A DNA stretch of 64,000 nucleotides from Pseudomonas nabeulensis (GCF_004682045.1 NZ_QUZT01000024.1:1-64000), one strand, 5' to 3'; counted from the stretch's first letter, positions 50,212 through 59,852 are shown. Notes: generated by a model from the sequence alone, not told the origin. A program made the numbers and translations.

Positions 50212-52395
50212 ATGCGCGATGATCTCTCTCTTTTGCTGAACTCCCTCAACGATGCCCAACGCCAGGCCGTAGCCGCCCCCGTTGGCCGTCAGTTGGTCCT
50301 GGCCGGTGCTGGCTCCGGTAAAACCCGCGTGCTGGTGCACCGTATCGCCTGGTTGATCCAGGTCGAAAACGCGTCCCCGCACTCGATCCTGTCGGTGACT
50401 TTCACCAACAAGGCCGCTGCCGAGATGCGCCACCGCATCGAGCAGTTGATGGGCATCAGCCCAGCCGGCATGTGGGTGGGCACCTTCCACGGCCTGGCCC
50501 ATCGCCTGTTGCGGGCGCACTGGCAGGAAGCGGGCCTGGCCCAGACCTTCCAGATCCTCGACAGCGATGACCAGCAACGCCTGGTCAAGCGGGTGATCCG
50601 CGAGCTGGGCCTCGACGAACAACGCTGGCCGGCACGTCAGGCCCAGTGGTTTATCAACGGCCAGAAAGACGAAGGCCTGCGCCCACAACACATCCAGGCC
50701 AGCGGTGATTTGTTCCTGGCCACCATGCGCAGCATTTATGAAGCCTACGAGGCCGCCTGCGCACGCGCGGGCGTCATCGACTTCTCCGAATTGCTGCTGC
50801 GCGCCCTCGACCTGTGGCGCGACAACCCCGGCCTGCTGGCGCATTACCAGAAACGTTTCCGGCACATCCTGGTAGACGAATTCCAGGACACCAACGCCGT
50901 GCAGTACGCCTGGTTGCGCCTGTTGGCCAAGGGCGGCGACAGCCTGATGGTGGTGGGCGACGACGACCAGTCGATCTACGGTTGGCGTGGCGCGAAAATC
51001 GAGAACATCTACCAGTATTCCGAAGACTTCCCGGACGCGGTCACCATCCGCCTGGAGCAGAACTACCGCTCCACGGCGGGCATCCTCAAGGCCGCCAACG
51101 CCTTGATCGCCAACAACACCGGGCGCCTGGGCAAAGAGCTGTGGACCGACGGCGGCGAAGGCGAAGCGATCAACCTGTACGCGGCGTTCAACGAGCACGA
51201 TGAAGCGCGCTACGTGGTGGAAACCATCGAAAGCGCCCTGAAGACCGGCCTGGCGCGCAGCGATATCGCCATTCTGTATCGCTCCAACGCCCAGTCGCGG
51301 GTGCTGGAAGAAGCCTTGCTGCGCGAACGCATCCCGTATCGCATCTATGGCGGTCAGCGCTTCTTCGAGCGCGCGGAGATCAAGAACGCCATGGCCTATC
51401 TGCGTTTGCTGGAAGGCCGGGGCAACGATGCAGCGCTGGAGCGGGTGATCAACATCCCGGCCCGTGGCATCGGTGAGAAAACCGTCGAAGCCATTCGGGA
51501 TCATGCGCGCCACGCCGATGTGTCGATGTGGGAAGCCATGCGCTTGCTCATTGCCAATAAAGGCCTGACCGGTCGCGCGGCTGGTGCGCTGGGGGTGTTT
51601 GTCGAACTGATCGAGAATCTGGCCGCCAAGTGTGCGGAAATGCCTTTGCACTTGATGACCCAGACGGTGATCGAACAGTCCGGCCTGATTGCCTACCACG
51701 AAGCGGAAAAAGGCGAAAAAGGCCAGGCCCGGGTAGAAAACCTTGAGGAACTGGTCAGCGCCGCCCGCGCCTTCGAAAACACCGAGAGCGAAGAAGACCT
51801 CACGCCGCTGGCCGCGTTCCTGGGCCATGCGTCGCTGGAAGCCGGGGATACCCAGGCCGACGAGCATGAAGACAGCATCCAGCTGATGACGCTACACAGC
51901 GCCAAGGGCCTGGAGTTTCCACATGTATTCCTGGTGGGCATGGAAGAAGGCCTGTTCCCCCACAAGATGAGCCTGGAAGAACCCGGCCGCCTTGAAGAGG
52001 AACGCCGCCTGGCTTATGTAGGCATCACCCGCGCCATGCAGAACCTGGTGATGACCTACGCCGAGACCCGACGCCTGTACGGCAGCGAGACCTACAACAA
52101 GGTGTCGCGTTTCGTACGTGAAGTGCCGAAGGGGCTGATTCAGGAAGTGCGCTTGTCCAACAGTGTCAGCCGCCCGTTCGGCGGTGGCCAGCAGCAGAGC
52201 GCCAGCAGCCTGTTTGCCGGTTCCGAAATTCCGGAAACCCAGTTCAGCCTTGGCCAGCAGGTCAAGCACGCCGTATTCGGCGAAGGCGTGATCCTCAACT
52301 TCGAAGGTGCCGGCGCCCAGGCGCGGGTGCAGGTGAACTTCGCCGAGGGCAGCAAGTGGTTGATGATGGGCTACGCGAAGCTAGAAGCTATCTGA
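50212..52395 (+). CDS. uvrD: DNA helicase II UvrD
   Basis: UvrD is the 3'-5' SF1A helicase of nucleotide-excision and mismatch repair. The 727-residue protein has Walker A AGAGSGKT (residues 31-38), motif II VDEFQDTNAVQY, motif III GDDDQSIYGWRGA, motif IV EQNYRST, and VMTLHSAKGLEFPHVFLVGMEEGLFPH-type motif V. The C-terminal Tudor-like segment HAVFGEGVILNFEGAGAQARVQVNFAEGSKWL binds RNA polymerase in E. coli. It stands alone and is followed by a REP pair. Confidence 0.97.
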   Translation: MRDDLSLLLNSLNDAQRQAVAAPVGRQLVLAGAGSGKTRVLVHRIAWLIQVENASPHSILSVTFTNKAAAEMRHRIEQLMGISPAGMWVGTFHGLAHRLLRAHWQEAGLAQTFQILDSDDQQRLVKRVIRELGLDEQRWPARQAQWFINGQKDEGLRPQHIQASGDLFLATMRSIYEAYEAACARAGVIDFSELLLRALDLWRDNPGLLAHYQKRFRHILVDEFQDTNAVQYAWLRLLAKGGDSLMVVGDDDQSIYGWRGAKIENIYQYSEDFPDAVTIRLEQNYRSTAGILKAANALIANNTGRLGKELWTDGGEGEAINLYAAFNEHDEARYVVETIESALKTGLARSDIAILYRSNAQSRVLEEALLRERIPYRIYGGQRFFERAEIKNAMAYLRLLEGRGNDAALERVINIPARGIGEKTVEAIRDHARHADVSMWEAMRLLIANKGLTGRAAGALGVFVELIENLAAKCAEMPLHLMTQTVIEQSGLIAYHEAEKGEKGQARVENLEELVSAARAFENTESEEDLTPLAAFLGHASLEAGDTQADEHEDSIQLMTLHSAKGLEFPHVFLVGMEEGLFPHKMSLEEPGRLEEERRLAYVGITRAMQNLVMTYAETRRLYGSETYNKVSRFVREVPKGLIQEVRLSNSVSRPFGGGQQQSASSLFAGSEIPETQFSLGQQVKHAVFGEGVILNFEGAGAQARVQVNFAEGSKWLMMGYAKLEAI

Positions 52396-52403
52396 AACAT
52401 CTC

Positions 52404-52498
52404 TGTGGCAAGGGAGCTTGCTCCCGCTGGCGTGCGTAGCGCGCCCGTTTTTTTGGGGGCCGCTGCGCAGCCCAGCGGGAGCAAGCTCCCTCGCCACC
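52404..52498. repeat. REP pair of a second family (AAGGGAGCTTGCTCCCGCTGG)
   Basis: GGGAGCTTGCTCCC occurs at both ends in inverse orientation around a GC-rich loop with TTTTTTT. A single arm of the same family lies at 54111. It lies in the uvrD 3' region. Confidence 0.85.
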
Positions 52499-52665
52499 AC
52501 AAGCGTGCCCTTGTTTTTAACGAGTGCGGGCCAATATCTGTAATAAGTCCTACAGACCATTCTGAATCGGTCTTACGCAAAAGCCCGAAACATTATGTCG
52601 CTAGCCACTGCCACGACACCTGTGCAACATGGCGCGCGTGCAATCCACAAATGGGAATTCCCTTT

Positions 52666-53538
52666 ATGAAACGTTTTCTTAGCATCGCCATGGCGTTGTG
52701 CATCGGCCTGACGATGAGCATCGACGCCAACGCCAAGCGCTTCGGTGGCGGCAAAAGCATGGGCTCGGCACCGACTCACCAGACCAGCCAAATGGCTCCA
52801 TCCGCTGGCGGCATGGGCGGTGCAGCCGCTACCGCAGGCGCAGCCGGTGCTGCTGGCGCTGCGGCCAAGGCCGGCGGTGCTTCGCGCTGGCTGGGCCCTC
52901 TGGCCGGTATCGCGGCCGGTGGTCTGCTCGCTTCCATGTTCATGGGCGGCGGCTTCCAGGGCATGCAGATCTTCGACATCCTGATCATGGCGGTCATCGC
53001 CTTTGTGATCTTCCGCTTTATCGCCGCCCGTCGCCGCAAGCAGCAGGAGCACCTGGCTCCAGCCGGCGCGCCGATGCAGCGTGAAGTGTTCGAGCAAAAG
53101 CCTGCCATGGGCTCGATCTTCGGTGGTTCCGCAGCCCCTGCGGCGGCCCGTCCGGTGATCAATGCACCGGCGTGGTTCAACGAAGAACGTTTCGTCGAAG
53201 CAGCCCGCAACCACTTCCAGTCCCTGCAACAGCACTGGGACGCCAACGAAATGGACAAGATCTCCGAGTTCGTGACCCCACAACTGCTGGAGTTCCTCAA
53301 GCGCGAACGTGCCGACCTGGGCGACGGCTTCCAGTCGACCTACATCGACGACCTGCGCGTACAACTGGAAGGTGTGGATGATCGCGCCGACAAGACCATC
53401 GCCACCCTGACCTTCAGCGGTGTGTCGAAGACCTCGCGCTTCGACCAGGGCGAAGTGTTCAGCGAAAGCTGGAACATGGAGCGCGCCCCGGGTGAAAACC
53501 AGCCTTGGCTGGTGGCCGGTATCCGCCAGAACGGCTGA
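52666..53538 (+). CDS. Tim44-like domain membrane protein
   Basis: The 290-residue protein has a signal peptide (MKRFLSIAMALCIGLTMSIDANA) and a Gly/Ala/Met-rich low-complexity part (about 35-80). One membrane segment follows (IFDILIMAVIAFVIFRFIAARRRK, about 103-125), then a C-terminal Tim44-like domain (WFNEERFVEAARNHFQSLQQHWDANEMDKISEFVTPQLLEFLKRER). The family is common in Proteobacteria and of uncertain function, possibly a lipid- or protein-binding module at the inner membrane. The ATG at 52666 is chosen for the signal peptide; 52651 is a possible alternative. Confidence 0.9.
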   Translation: MKRFLSIAMALCIGLTMSIDANAKRFGGGKSMGSAPTHQTSQMAPSAGGMGGAAATAGAAGAAGAAAKAGGASRWLGPLAGIAAGGLLASMFMGGGFQGMQIFDILIMAVIAFVIFRFIAARRRKQQEHLAPAGAPMQREVFEQKPAMGSIFGGSAAPAAARPVINAPAWFNEERFVEAARNHFQSLQQHWDANEMDKISEFVTPQLLEFLKRERADLGDGFQSTYIDDLRVQLEGVDDRADKTIATLTFSGVSKTSRFDQGEVFSESWNMERAPGENQPWLVAGIRQNG

Positions 53539-53566
53539 AACCCGCACGAGTGAACAAGCAATAGCC

Positions 53567-53594
53567 AAAACCCCGGACATGTTCCGGGGTTTTC
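53567..53594 (+). terminator. Intrinsic terminator of the Tim44-like gene
   Basis: AAAACCCCGGA (53567-53577) and TCCGGGGTTTT (53583-53593) form an 11-base-pair stem with T-rich end; the stem works in both directions. Confidence 0.9.
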
Positions 53595-53674
53595 TATTTC
53601 ACGGTTGCACTTATAGCGAGCTACTGTATAAAACGCCCCTATAAACCGCGCCATCTAGCAAGAGGATCCCGGCC

Positions 53675-54082
53675 GTGGAAGAAATCATCGAACAATTGCG
53701 TGAAGCCAACGAACCGGTCCCGGTTCCTCTGGAACTGCCTGACGAAGACCTGCTGGTGGAAATCGAGGAACAACTGTTCATCGACATCCCGTTCGTCTTC
53801 CGTGAATTTTTGCTGACCGTCAGCGACGTGGTCTACGGCAGCCTGGAGCCGGTGACCGTCACCGACCCGCAATCCCACACCTACCTGCCGGACGTTGCCG
53901 CCAACGCCTGGGACGCCGGTGTCGACCGTAGCCTGATCCCGATCTGCCAGGACGGCGACGACTACTACTGCGTCGAAGAAGACGGCACCGTGGTGCTGTG
54001 GTCTGGCGAAGAAGAAATCGTTACCGAAGAAACCTGGGAATCGGTGTGGCACTGGGCGCGGGACGTCTGGCTGGAAAGCTAA
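53675..54082 (+). CDS. SMI1/KNR4-type small acidic protein
   Basis: The 135-residue, strongly acidic protein starts at GTG with AAGAGGA upstream. The SUKH/SMI1-like pattern is visible: EIEEQLFIDIPFVFREFLLTVSDVVYGSLEPVTV, then LIPICQDGDDYYCVEEDGTVVLWSGEEE and a Trp-rich end. SUKH proteins are often immunity proteins, but no toxin gene is adjacent and many pseudomonads carry this locus, so a housekeeping role is as likely. Confidence 0.88.
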   Translation: MEEIIEQLREANEPVPVPLELPDEDLLVEIEEQLFIDIPFVFREFLLTVSDVVYGSLEPVTVTDPQSHTYLPDVAANAWDAGVDRSLIPICQDGDDYYCVEEDGTVVLWSGEEEIVTEETWESVWHWARDVWLES

Positions 54083-54110
54083 GCCCAGATACCGTGGGCG
54101 AGCGCGCTCT

Positions 54111-54153
54111 TGTGGCGAGGGAGCTTGCTCCCGCTGGGCTGCGAAGCAGCCCC
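54111..54153. repeat. Single REP arm of the GGGAGCTTGCTCCC family
   Basis: One palindromic arm followed by GGGCTGCGAAGCAGCCCC, a second short hairpin, just before the antiporter 3' end. Confidence 0.8.
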
Positions 54154-54164
54154 CTCAAAACCAC

Positions 54165-55928
54165 TCAGTGCTCCGCCGTATCCTTATGGTTATCCAGCGT
54201 CTCCAGCAAGGCGACCTGCATCCGCGTATGCACGCGGATGAACCAACGCCAGAGCACGGCCGCCACCGCCGCCGTGACCACGGCGATCAACACCAGCAAC
54301 TTGTTGGTCGGCAAAATACTGGCCGACAAGGCTGCCAATAGCAGAAAGATCACCAGCAGCGACAGGATCGGGATCAGTTCCGCGATAACGCGCCGCACAC
54401 GCTGGGTATGCCGCCCGGCCATCTCCGGCTTCACGCTCATCTCCGCCAGCAGCATCGACAACGCCTTGAGCTTGCGATACGCCGCAATCAAGAATGGCAG
54501 CGACAGCAGCAACGCCCCTCCCCATATCAATGCCTTCTGCCAACTTGGATCGCTGATCCAACCCTCCAGATAGCTGCCAATACGCGCCGCAAAAAAGCTG
54601 CCGGCAAAGAAAATCGCCACCACCAGCGCCAGGTTCACCCCCACTTGCAGGATGATCTTGCGGATCATCGACGCCAACATCGCGCCCTCACCCTGAGGCT
54701 GGATGCTGCGCAGCCATTCGCCATACATGCCGAATACCCGGCTCATTCGCTTGGGCATCACCGCTGCGATCTTCAATGACAAGGGGTCGGCGCCGCGAAT
54801 CAGATAGGGCGTCAGCAACGTGGTAATGGCTGAAACGGCTACCGCCACCGGATACAGAAAGTCGCTGGTGACCTGCAAGGTCATCCCCAGCGCCGCGATG
54901 ATGAAGGAAAACTCACCAATTTGTGACAGCCCCATGCCTACGCGCAGTGAGGTACGACCATCGTTGCCGGCAATAAAGGCGCCCAGGCCGCAGGACAACA
55001 TCTTGCCCAGCACCACCGCCACGGTGATCACCGCAATCGGCCAGGCGTATTGCAGCAGGATCTGCGGGTCGATCATCAAACCGATGGCTACAAAGAAAAT
55101 CGCGCTGAACATGTCGCGAACGGGTTCGATCAGGCGCTCGATCTTAATCAATTGGCGCGATTCGGCCATGATCGCGCCGATCAGGAACGCGCCCAGCACC
55201 ATGCTGTATTCCAGCTTGACCACCAACAGGCAGAAACCGAAACACAGGCCCAAGACGGTGATCAGCAACATCTCGTTGCTTTCGAACTTGGCGACATAAG
55301 CCAGCAGACGCGGCACCAGCAAAATGCCGATCACCAACGCAACGATCATGAACAACGAGAGCTTACCGACCGTAGAGAACACTTCGCCGGAGCTGACCGT
55401 GCCACTGACGGCGATGCTCGACAGCAAGGCAATAATGCCGATACCGAGGATATCTTCGACAATCAGCACCCCGAAAATCAGCTGAGCAAAGCGCTGGTTC
55501 TTCATCTTCAAGTCGTTAAGGGCCTTGACGATGATGGTGGTGGAGGAGATCGCCAGAATCGCGCCGAGGAACAGCGAATCCATGGTGTTCCAGTCGAACC
55601 ACTGGCCGATCTCGTAGCCGATCCAGATCATCAGGATGATTTCCAGGAAGGCCGCGATAAACGCCGTGGCGCCGACCTTGAACAGCTTGCGCAGGCTGAA
55701 CTCCAGGCCCAGGCAGAACATCAGGAAGATCACCCCAAGCTCGGCAAGGGTCTTGATGGTGTCTTCGTCGTGGATCAGGCCGAACGGTGGAGTGTGAGGG
55801 CCAATAATGAAGCCGGCGACGATGTAACCCAGCACCACCGGCTGCTTGAGGCGATGAAACAGGATGGTGACCACCCCTGCCACCAGCATGATCACGGCCA
55901 AGTCCTGGATAAAGCTGATGGCGTGCAT
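54165..55928 (-). CDS. Cation:proton antiporter, KefB/YbaL-like (CPA2)
   Basis: The 587-residue inner-membrane protein has twelve or more helices in the N-terminal Na/H-exchanger domain (GYIVAGFIIGPHTPPFGLI, AELGVIFLMFCLGLEFSLRKL, LAISSTTIIVKALNDL). A long C-terminal part follows with further helices but no RCK/TrkA-N nucleotide-binding domain, unlike KefB and KefC. It probably exports potassium or sodium in exchange for protons. The ATG at 55928 has AAGGAG upstream; the frame extends to 55994. Confidence 0.92.
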   Translation of the reverse strand: MHAISFIQDLAVIMLVAGVVTILFHRLKQPVVLGYIVAGFIIGPHTPPFGLIHDEDTIKTLAELGVIFLMFCLGLEFSLRKLFKVGATAFIAAFLEIILMIWIGYEIGQWFDWNTMDSLFLGAILAISSTTIIVKALNDLKMKNQRFAQLIFGVLIVEDILGIGIIALLSSIAVSGTVSSGEVFSTVGKLSLFMIVALVIGILLVPRLLAYVAKFESNEMLLITVLGLCFGFCLLVVKLEYSMVLGAFLIGAIMAESRQLIKIERLIEPVRDMFSAIFFVAIGLMIDPQILLQYAWPIAVITVAVVLGKMLSCGLGAFIAGNDGRTSLRVGMGLSQIGEFSFIIAALGMTLQVTSDFLYPVAVAVSAITTLLTPYLIRGADPLSLKIAAVMPKRMSRVFGMYGEWLRSIQPQGEGAMLASMIRKIILQVGVNLALVVAIFFAGSFFAARIGSYLEGWISDPSWQKALIWGGALLLSLPFLIAAYRKLKALSMLLAEMSVKPEMAGRHTQRVRRVIAELIPILSLLVIFLLLAALSASILPTNKLLVLIAVVTAAVAAVLWRWFIRVHTRMQVALLETLDNHKDTAEH

Positions 55929-56219
55929 GGCGAGGGGCTCCTTGAGGGTACTGGCGCTTTTCCCACTTCTGCACGCGCCTTTGGTCAGGCGCAAAGTGCG
56001 GAAGGAAAAGTCTGCATTAATCGTAAGAAATGCCCTGGGATGGGCTTTTGCAGGTTAACACTGCGACTTCCGGCAGAAAGCCGGTGCAATATATGGAAAC
56101 AGATCGGTGCAGGCGTGACGGCAAGCCGCCCGCTGGCGTCCCGTAATGGATGGCGATGCAACGATTCCAGCACCCGCAGAGGTGCCCCCCAACCAATGCC
56201 TACAACCCGTGAGTGTGCT

Positions 56220-56696
56220 ATGGAACCCGGAAACGCCCAGCTGTCGATGACAGTGCTGATGACCCCTGATATGGCCAACTTCTCTGGCAATGTCCACGGC
56301 GGCACCCTGCTCAAGTACCTCGACGAAGTGGCCTACGCCTGCGCGAGCCGTTATGCCGGGCGCTATGTCGTCACGTTGTCGGTGGACCAGGTAATTTTTC
56401 GCGAGCCGATCCACGTGGGCGAGTTGGTGACCTTCCTCGCTTCGGTCAACTACACCGGCAACACCTCGATGGAGGTGGGCATCAAGGTGGTGACCGAGAA
56501 CATCCGCGAGCGTTCGGTGCGTCACACCAACAGCTGCTTCTTTACCATGGTGGCCGTGGACGACCAGCGCAAACCCGCCGCCGTGCCGCCATTGCAGCCG
56601 CATAACAGCGAAGACAAGCGCCGCTTCAAGCAGGCCCAGCAACGCCGGCAGATTCGCCAGGAGCTGGAGAAGCGGTATCAGGAAATCAAGGGCTGA
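56220..56696 (+). CDS. Acyl-CoA thioesterase, hotdog fold
   Basis: The 158-residue protein has the YciA/BFIT-type pattern MTVLMTPDMANFSGNVHGGTLLKYLDEVAYACASRYAGRYVVTLSVDQVIFREPIHVGELVTFLASVNYTG, with the catalytic Asp in YLDEVAY. The charged C-terminus (RFKQAQQRRQIRQELEKRYQE) is helical. It hydrolyses acyl-CoA in the cytosol. The start ATG is set by homology; the open frame runs back to 55050, antisense to the antiporter, and is not coding there. Confidence 0.93.
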   Translation: MEPGNAQLSMTVLMTPDMANFSGNVHGGTLLKYLDEVAYACASRYAGRYVVTLSVDQVIFREPIHVGELVTFLASVNYTGNTSMEVGIKVVTENIRERSVRHTNSCFFTMVAVDDQRKPAAVPPLQPHNSEDKRRFKQAQQRRQIRQELEKRYQEIKG

Positions 56697-56717
56697 TAGC
56701 AGCACACTCGGCTCAAA

Positions 56718-56806
56718 TGTGGGAGGGGGCTTGTCCCCGATTGCAGTGTGTCAGTCGACAAATGTGTGACTGATACACCGCTATCGGGGGCAAGCCCCCT
56801 CCCACA
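56718..56806. repeat. REPIN
   Basis: Inverted REP pair in the convergent gap between the thioesterase and pdxY; the left arm reads CTTGTCCCCGAT, one change from the common form. Confidence 0.92.
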
Positions 56807-56821
56807 TTGGGTTTTGTGTAT

Positions 56822-57694
56822 TTATAGATCTATAGGGGTGGCTTCGAAGCGCACACGCGGATGGGCGATACGGTCCTGGGCCCGCACCAGTTCCAGCTCG
56901 TAACTCGCACACGCCTGAGTCTCCAGCAGCACCTCATGCACTGCCGCAGCGGTGAACTCGAAAGCCGCCACCAGGCTATCACCCAACAACACCCGCGCCA
57001 GAAACAGCCCGGATGTCAGGTCACCCACACCCACCGGCTGACGCGGAAACGCCAGCAACGGCCGCCGCAGGTGCCAACTGCCATCAGCGGTCACCAGCAA
57101 CATCTCAAAACCATCCGGCAATTTACCCGGGTAATCCAAGTGCTTGACCAGCACCGCCTTCGGCCCGCGTGCCAGCAACGCCTTGGCCATCGCCAGGCAA
57201 TCGAACAACGACTGCGGCTTGCGTCCGGCAAAGCTGTCCAGTTCCAGTTGGTTGGGGCACAGGAAGTCGGCCATGGCGACGGCTTCATCCAGCAGGAAAT
57301 CACTGACCTCCTGGGGCACGATGCAGCCCTTTTCCGGGTGGCCCATCACCGGGTCGCACAGGTACAACGCTTTGGGGTTGATGGCCTTGATGCGGGCCAC
57401 ACCGGTAAGAATCGCGCGCCCCTGATCGGCACTGCCCAGGTAACCGGACAGCACCGCATCGCAATTGCCTAGCTCACCGATAACAGCAATCCCTTCCACT
57501 AACGCGGGAATTTGCTGCGGCGCCAACACTTCTCCGGCCCACTGGCCATACTGGGTGTGGTTGGAGAACTGCACCGTGTTCAGCGGCCATACGTTCACCC
57601 CGACGCGCTGCATAGGGAATACGGCGGCGCTGTTTCCGGCGTGGCCAAAGACCACATGAGACTGGATCGCAAGCAGATGAGGTGTGCGTTTCAT
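56822..57694 (-). CDS. pdxY: Pyridoxal kinase PdxY
   Basis: PdxY phosphorylates pyridoxal to PLP in vitamin B6 salvage. The 290-residue ribokinase-fold protein shows [40 protein letters not shown] at the start and [16 protein letters not shown]. The ATP/anion-hole region [20 protein letters not shown] has the catalytic Asp in GVGDLTSG. Length is normal. It is divergent from the DUF3301 gene. Confidence 0.96.
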   Translation of the reverse strand: MKRTPHLLAIQSHVVFGHAGNSAAVFPMQRVGVNVWPLNTVQFSNHTQYGQWAGEVLAPQQIPALVEGIAVIGELGNCDAVLSGYLGSADQGRAILTGVARIKAINPKALYLCDPVMGHPEKGCIVPQEVSDFLLDEAVAMADFLCPNQLELDSFAGRKPQSLFDCLAMAKALLARGPKAVLVKHLDYPGKLPDGFEMLLVTADGSWHLRRPLLAFPRQPVGVGDLTSGLFLARVLLGDSLVAAFEFTAAAVHEVLLETQACASYELELVRAQDRIAHPRVRFEATPIDL

Positions 57695-57811
57695 GCAGGG
57701 GATTTCCGTAAAGCCATTGAAATTCTGGCCGCGCAGTATGCGACTAAACGCAGCCTGTACGACAGACCGGAGACGCAGTTAAGCTGCGCTCACTTAGTTG
57801 GAGTTTTTCGC

Positions 57812-58207
57812 ATGCTGACCCTGGGAAATATCTTCGTGTTGATGCTGCTGGCGACCGGTGCCGCCTGGGTGTGGCACAACCACGGCCTGCGTGAGCGCGC
57901 GCTGGAGCGGGTCAAGCAGCATTGCGCCAAGCTCGACATCGAGTTGCTGGACGGTGCGGTGGCGCTCAAGCGCATTGGTTTTGTGAAGGATGCCAATGGT
58001 CGGCGACGCCTGGCGCGCATCTACAACTTCGAGTTCACCGTGACCGGCGAGGCGCGCCATCCGGGCACCATTACCCAATTCGGCGCCCACAGCGCGCAGA
58101 TCGAGCTGGCGCCCTACCCGTTCGAGATCAAGACGCCGCTGCCCAGCGCAGAGGTGATCGAGCTAAGCCAGTGGCGCCAGGACCACGCCAGCAAGACGCG
58201 TCACTGA
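57812..58207 (+). CDS. DUF3301 membrane-anchored protein
   Basis: The 131-residue protein has one N-terminal membrane helix (NIFVLMLLATGAAWVWHNH) followed by a cytosolic or periplasmic domain (RERALERVKQHCAKLDIELLDGAVALKRIGFVKDANGRRRLARIYNFEFTVTG), the DUF3301 pattern. Function is unknown. GGAG lies before the ATG at 57812. Its stop overlaps the stop of the converging cobW-like gene by seven bases. Confidence 0.9.
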   Translation: MLTLGNIFVLMLLATGAAWVWHNHGLRERALERVKQHCAKLDIELLDGAVALKRIGFVKDANGRRRLARIYNFEFTVTGEARHPGTITQFGAHSAQIELAPYPFEIKTPLPSAEVIELSQWRQDHASKTRH

Positions 58208-59163
58208 CGACAAACCGCCAGTGCGGCCTGCAACGCGGCCACGTCCTGTGGCGCACTGAAGATCAATTCGATACGCGAATCGCGGCGCCACTCACTGGGT
58301 TGCCAGGCCAGCGGGCTGTTATCCACAGCGTTGGCAGAAACCCAGCCTTCGGCGCTGTGGATAACCAGTTTGGCGCGACGCCATTCAAGGCCTGTGAGCC
58401 AGCCATGCAAACGCGGGAGATCAAATTGCTGGCTCGGGTGCCATCGCCAGCCAATACTCCAGCCGCCGTCTTGCGCCTGACTCAAGCAAATGGGCAGCGT
58501 GGGATCGCTCCAAACGGCCGGCATTTGCGCGAGGCCTTTGGGCAGTTCGACGTTATCCACAGCACCGCCAGCCTGTGCGCTCAAACCGGGGAGCTGTTCC
58601 AACGGCAATTGCGCCTGACGCGTCCAATAGCGCGGGCAATCGGGGAGCTGCCGCTCGACACCCAGCCGTTGCGCGGCATCGAGCGTCTCATCCTTGTTCA
58701 AGACCAATAGCCCGGCACTGGCCAGCGCCTCCTGCTGTGCTTGGGCCAACGGCTTGCCCGCCGCCAGGGCCTGGGCATCCAGCACCATCACACAGGGCTG
58801 GACCGCCAGCACGCTTTGCCACGGTGCCTCTTTCAGTTGCTGGATCAATTGCGCGGGGTGGCCCAATCCCGAGGGTTCAATAAACAATCGATCCGGTTTG
58901 GCCTTACGCAATAAACGGCCCAAACCTACCTGGAACGGCGCGCCATTCACACAGCACAAGCAGCCACCGGCGACTTCGCCCAGGGCGATACCGTCGTCAT
59001 CCATGGTTAACAGTGCAGCGTCCAGACCGATCTGGCCGAACTCATTGATCAGCACCGCCCAGCGCTCATTGGCCGGGCGTTGGACGAGCAGGTGCTTGAT
59101 CAGGCTGGTCTTGCCGGCGCCCAAGGGCCCGGCAATCACGTGGGTGGGAATGTTCTGCAACAT
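58201..59163 (-). CDS. CobW-family GTPase, probable metallochaperone
   Basis: The protein (320 residues from this ATG) has the G1 loop GPLGAGKTS, the CxCC metal site GGCLCCVNG and the G4-like VLNKDE. The C-terminal CobW_C-like part is short. In the COG0523 family, GTP hydrolysis accompanies zinc transfer. It is the last gene of the dksA2-zigA-DUF1826-cobW cluster and so probably Zur-controlled. Upstream in-frame ATGs at 59172 and 59175 are possible; none has a strong ribosome site. It contains three exact DnaA boxes. Confidence 0.9.
   Translation of the reverse strand: MLQNIPTHVIAGPLGAGKTSLIKHLLVQRPANERWAVLINEFGQIGLDAALLTMDDDGIALGEVAGGCLCCVNGAPFQVGLGRLLRKAKPDRLFIEPSGLGHPAQLIQQLKEAPWQSVLAVQPCVMVLDAQALAAGKPLAQAQQEALASAGLLVLNKDETLDAAQRLGVERQLPDCPRYWTRQAQLPLEQLPGLSAQAGGAVDNVELPKGLAQMPAVWSDPTLPICLSQAQDGGWSIGWRWHPSQQFDLPRLHGWLTGLEWRRAKLVIHSAEGWVSANAVDNSPLAWQPSEWRRDSRIELIFSAPQDVAALQAALAVCRQ
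58319..58561. repeat. Three exact DnaA boxes within the cobW-like gene
   Basis: TTATCCACA at 58319-58327 and 58553-58561, and its complement TGTGGATAA at 58356-58364. Spacing and orientation are irregular. Confidence 0.65.
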
Positions 59164-59207
59164 GAGGGGCATCATTCAGACCGTGTAGAACGGTCGATCC
59201 TACGCGG

Positions 59208-59852
59208 TTATGCGAGCCAATCCAGTGTCAGGATCAAGCGCCGCTCATCGGCCTTGAGCGCCGGCGAGCGGTGGATCAGGCCGTAGCCTTCGTTACCGTG
59301 CCATTTCGTCCCTTTGAGCAGTGCCACTTCACCGCATTGGATTTGCTCGATGCGCTCGCTGGGTTCGGCGTCCGGCTGGCTCAATTGGCGCCGGTCCATC
59401 ACGCCCTCACGCAGCCACTGGCTACCCACACCGGCATAGGTGGTGATCAACCGCACCGGCACGTGATCGACGTGAAAACGCGGGCACATGGCCTTATCCA
59501 ACAACCGCAGGCGCACGCCGATGCGCTTGGCGCCCAGCAGGCAGGCGAACGCACTGACCAGCCACGCCACATCGGCGATAAACCCTTCATAGCCTTCAAG
59601 ATCCCTGCAACTGGACGCCAAACCCTGCAAGTTCGGCGCTGCGTCTTCATTATTGAGCTCGATGACCATGGCGTCCGCCAGTGGCTCGTTGAGCGCCACC
59701 AACAAGGCGCCGAACTCGGCAATGTGCAAAGGCAACTGACGCTGCCATAGCGCCAGGTTTACGCCGTCTTCCAAAATCTCGGACAGCACCAGCGGGGTTT
59801 CACCAAACGTCTGGCGAATCACGGGGCGCAGGGGAATCACCGGGGCCAGCAT
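59208..59852 (-). CDS. DUF1826 protein of the Zur regulon
   Basis: The 214-residue soluble protein has a DUF1826 pattern (PRFHVDHVPVRLITTYAGVGSQWLRE, AKRIGVRLRLLDKAMC, LLKGTKWHGNEGYGLIHRSP). The HxD..H arrangement and arginines recall a double-stranded beta-helix, iron-dependent dioxygenase-like site, but this is inference. Its ATG overlaps the zigA stop by one base (TGATG), so translation is coupled. Homologs sit next to zigA in other pseudomonads, suggesting a role in zinc shortage. Confidence 0.85.
   Translation of the reverse strand: MLAPVIPLRPVIRQTFGETPLVLSEILEDGVNLALWQRQLPLHIAEFGALLVALNEPLADAMVIELNNEDAAPNLQGLASSCRDLEGYEGFIADVAWLVSAFACLLGAKRIGVRLRLLDKAMCPRFHVDHVPVRLITTYAGVGSQWLREGVMDRRQLSQPDAEPSERIEQIQCGEVALLKGTKWHGNEGYGLIHRSPALKADERRLILTLDWLA

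Noticed and set aside
55050-56219. Long N-terminal extension of the thioesterase at 56220
   Set aside because: The extension is antisense to the antiporter gene and has low-complexity composition; the family start is at 56220.
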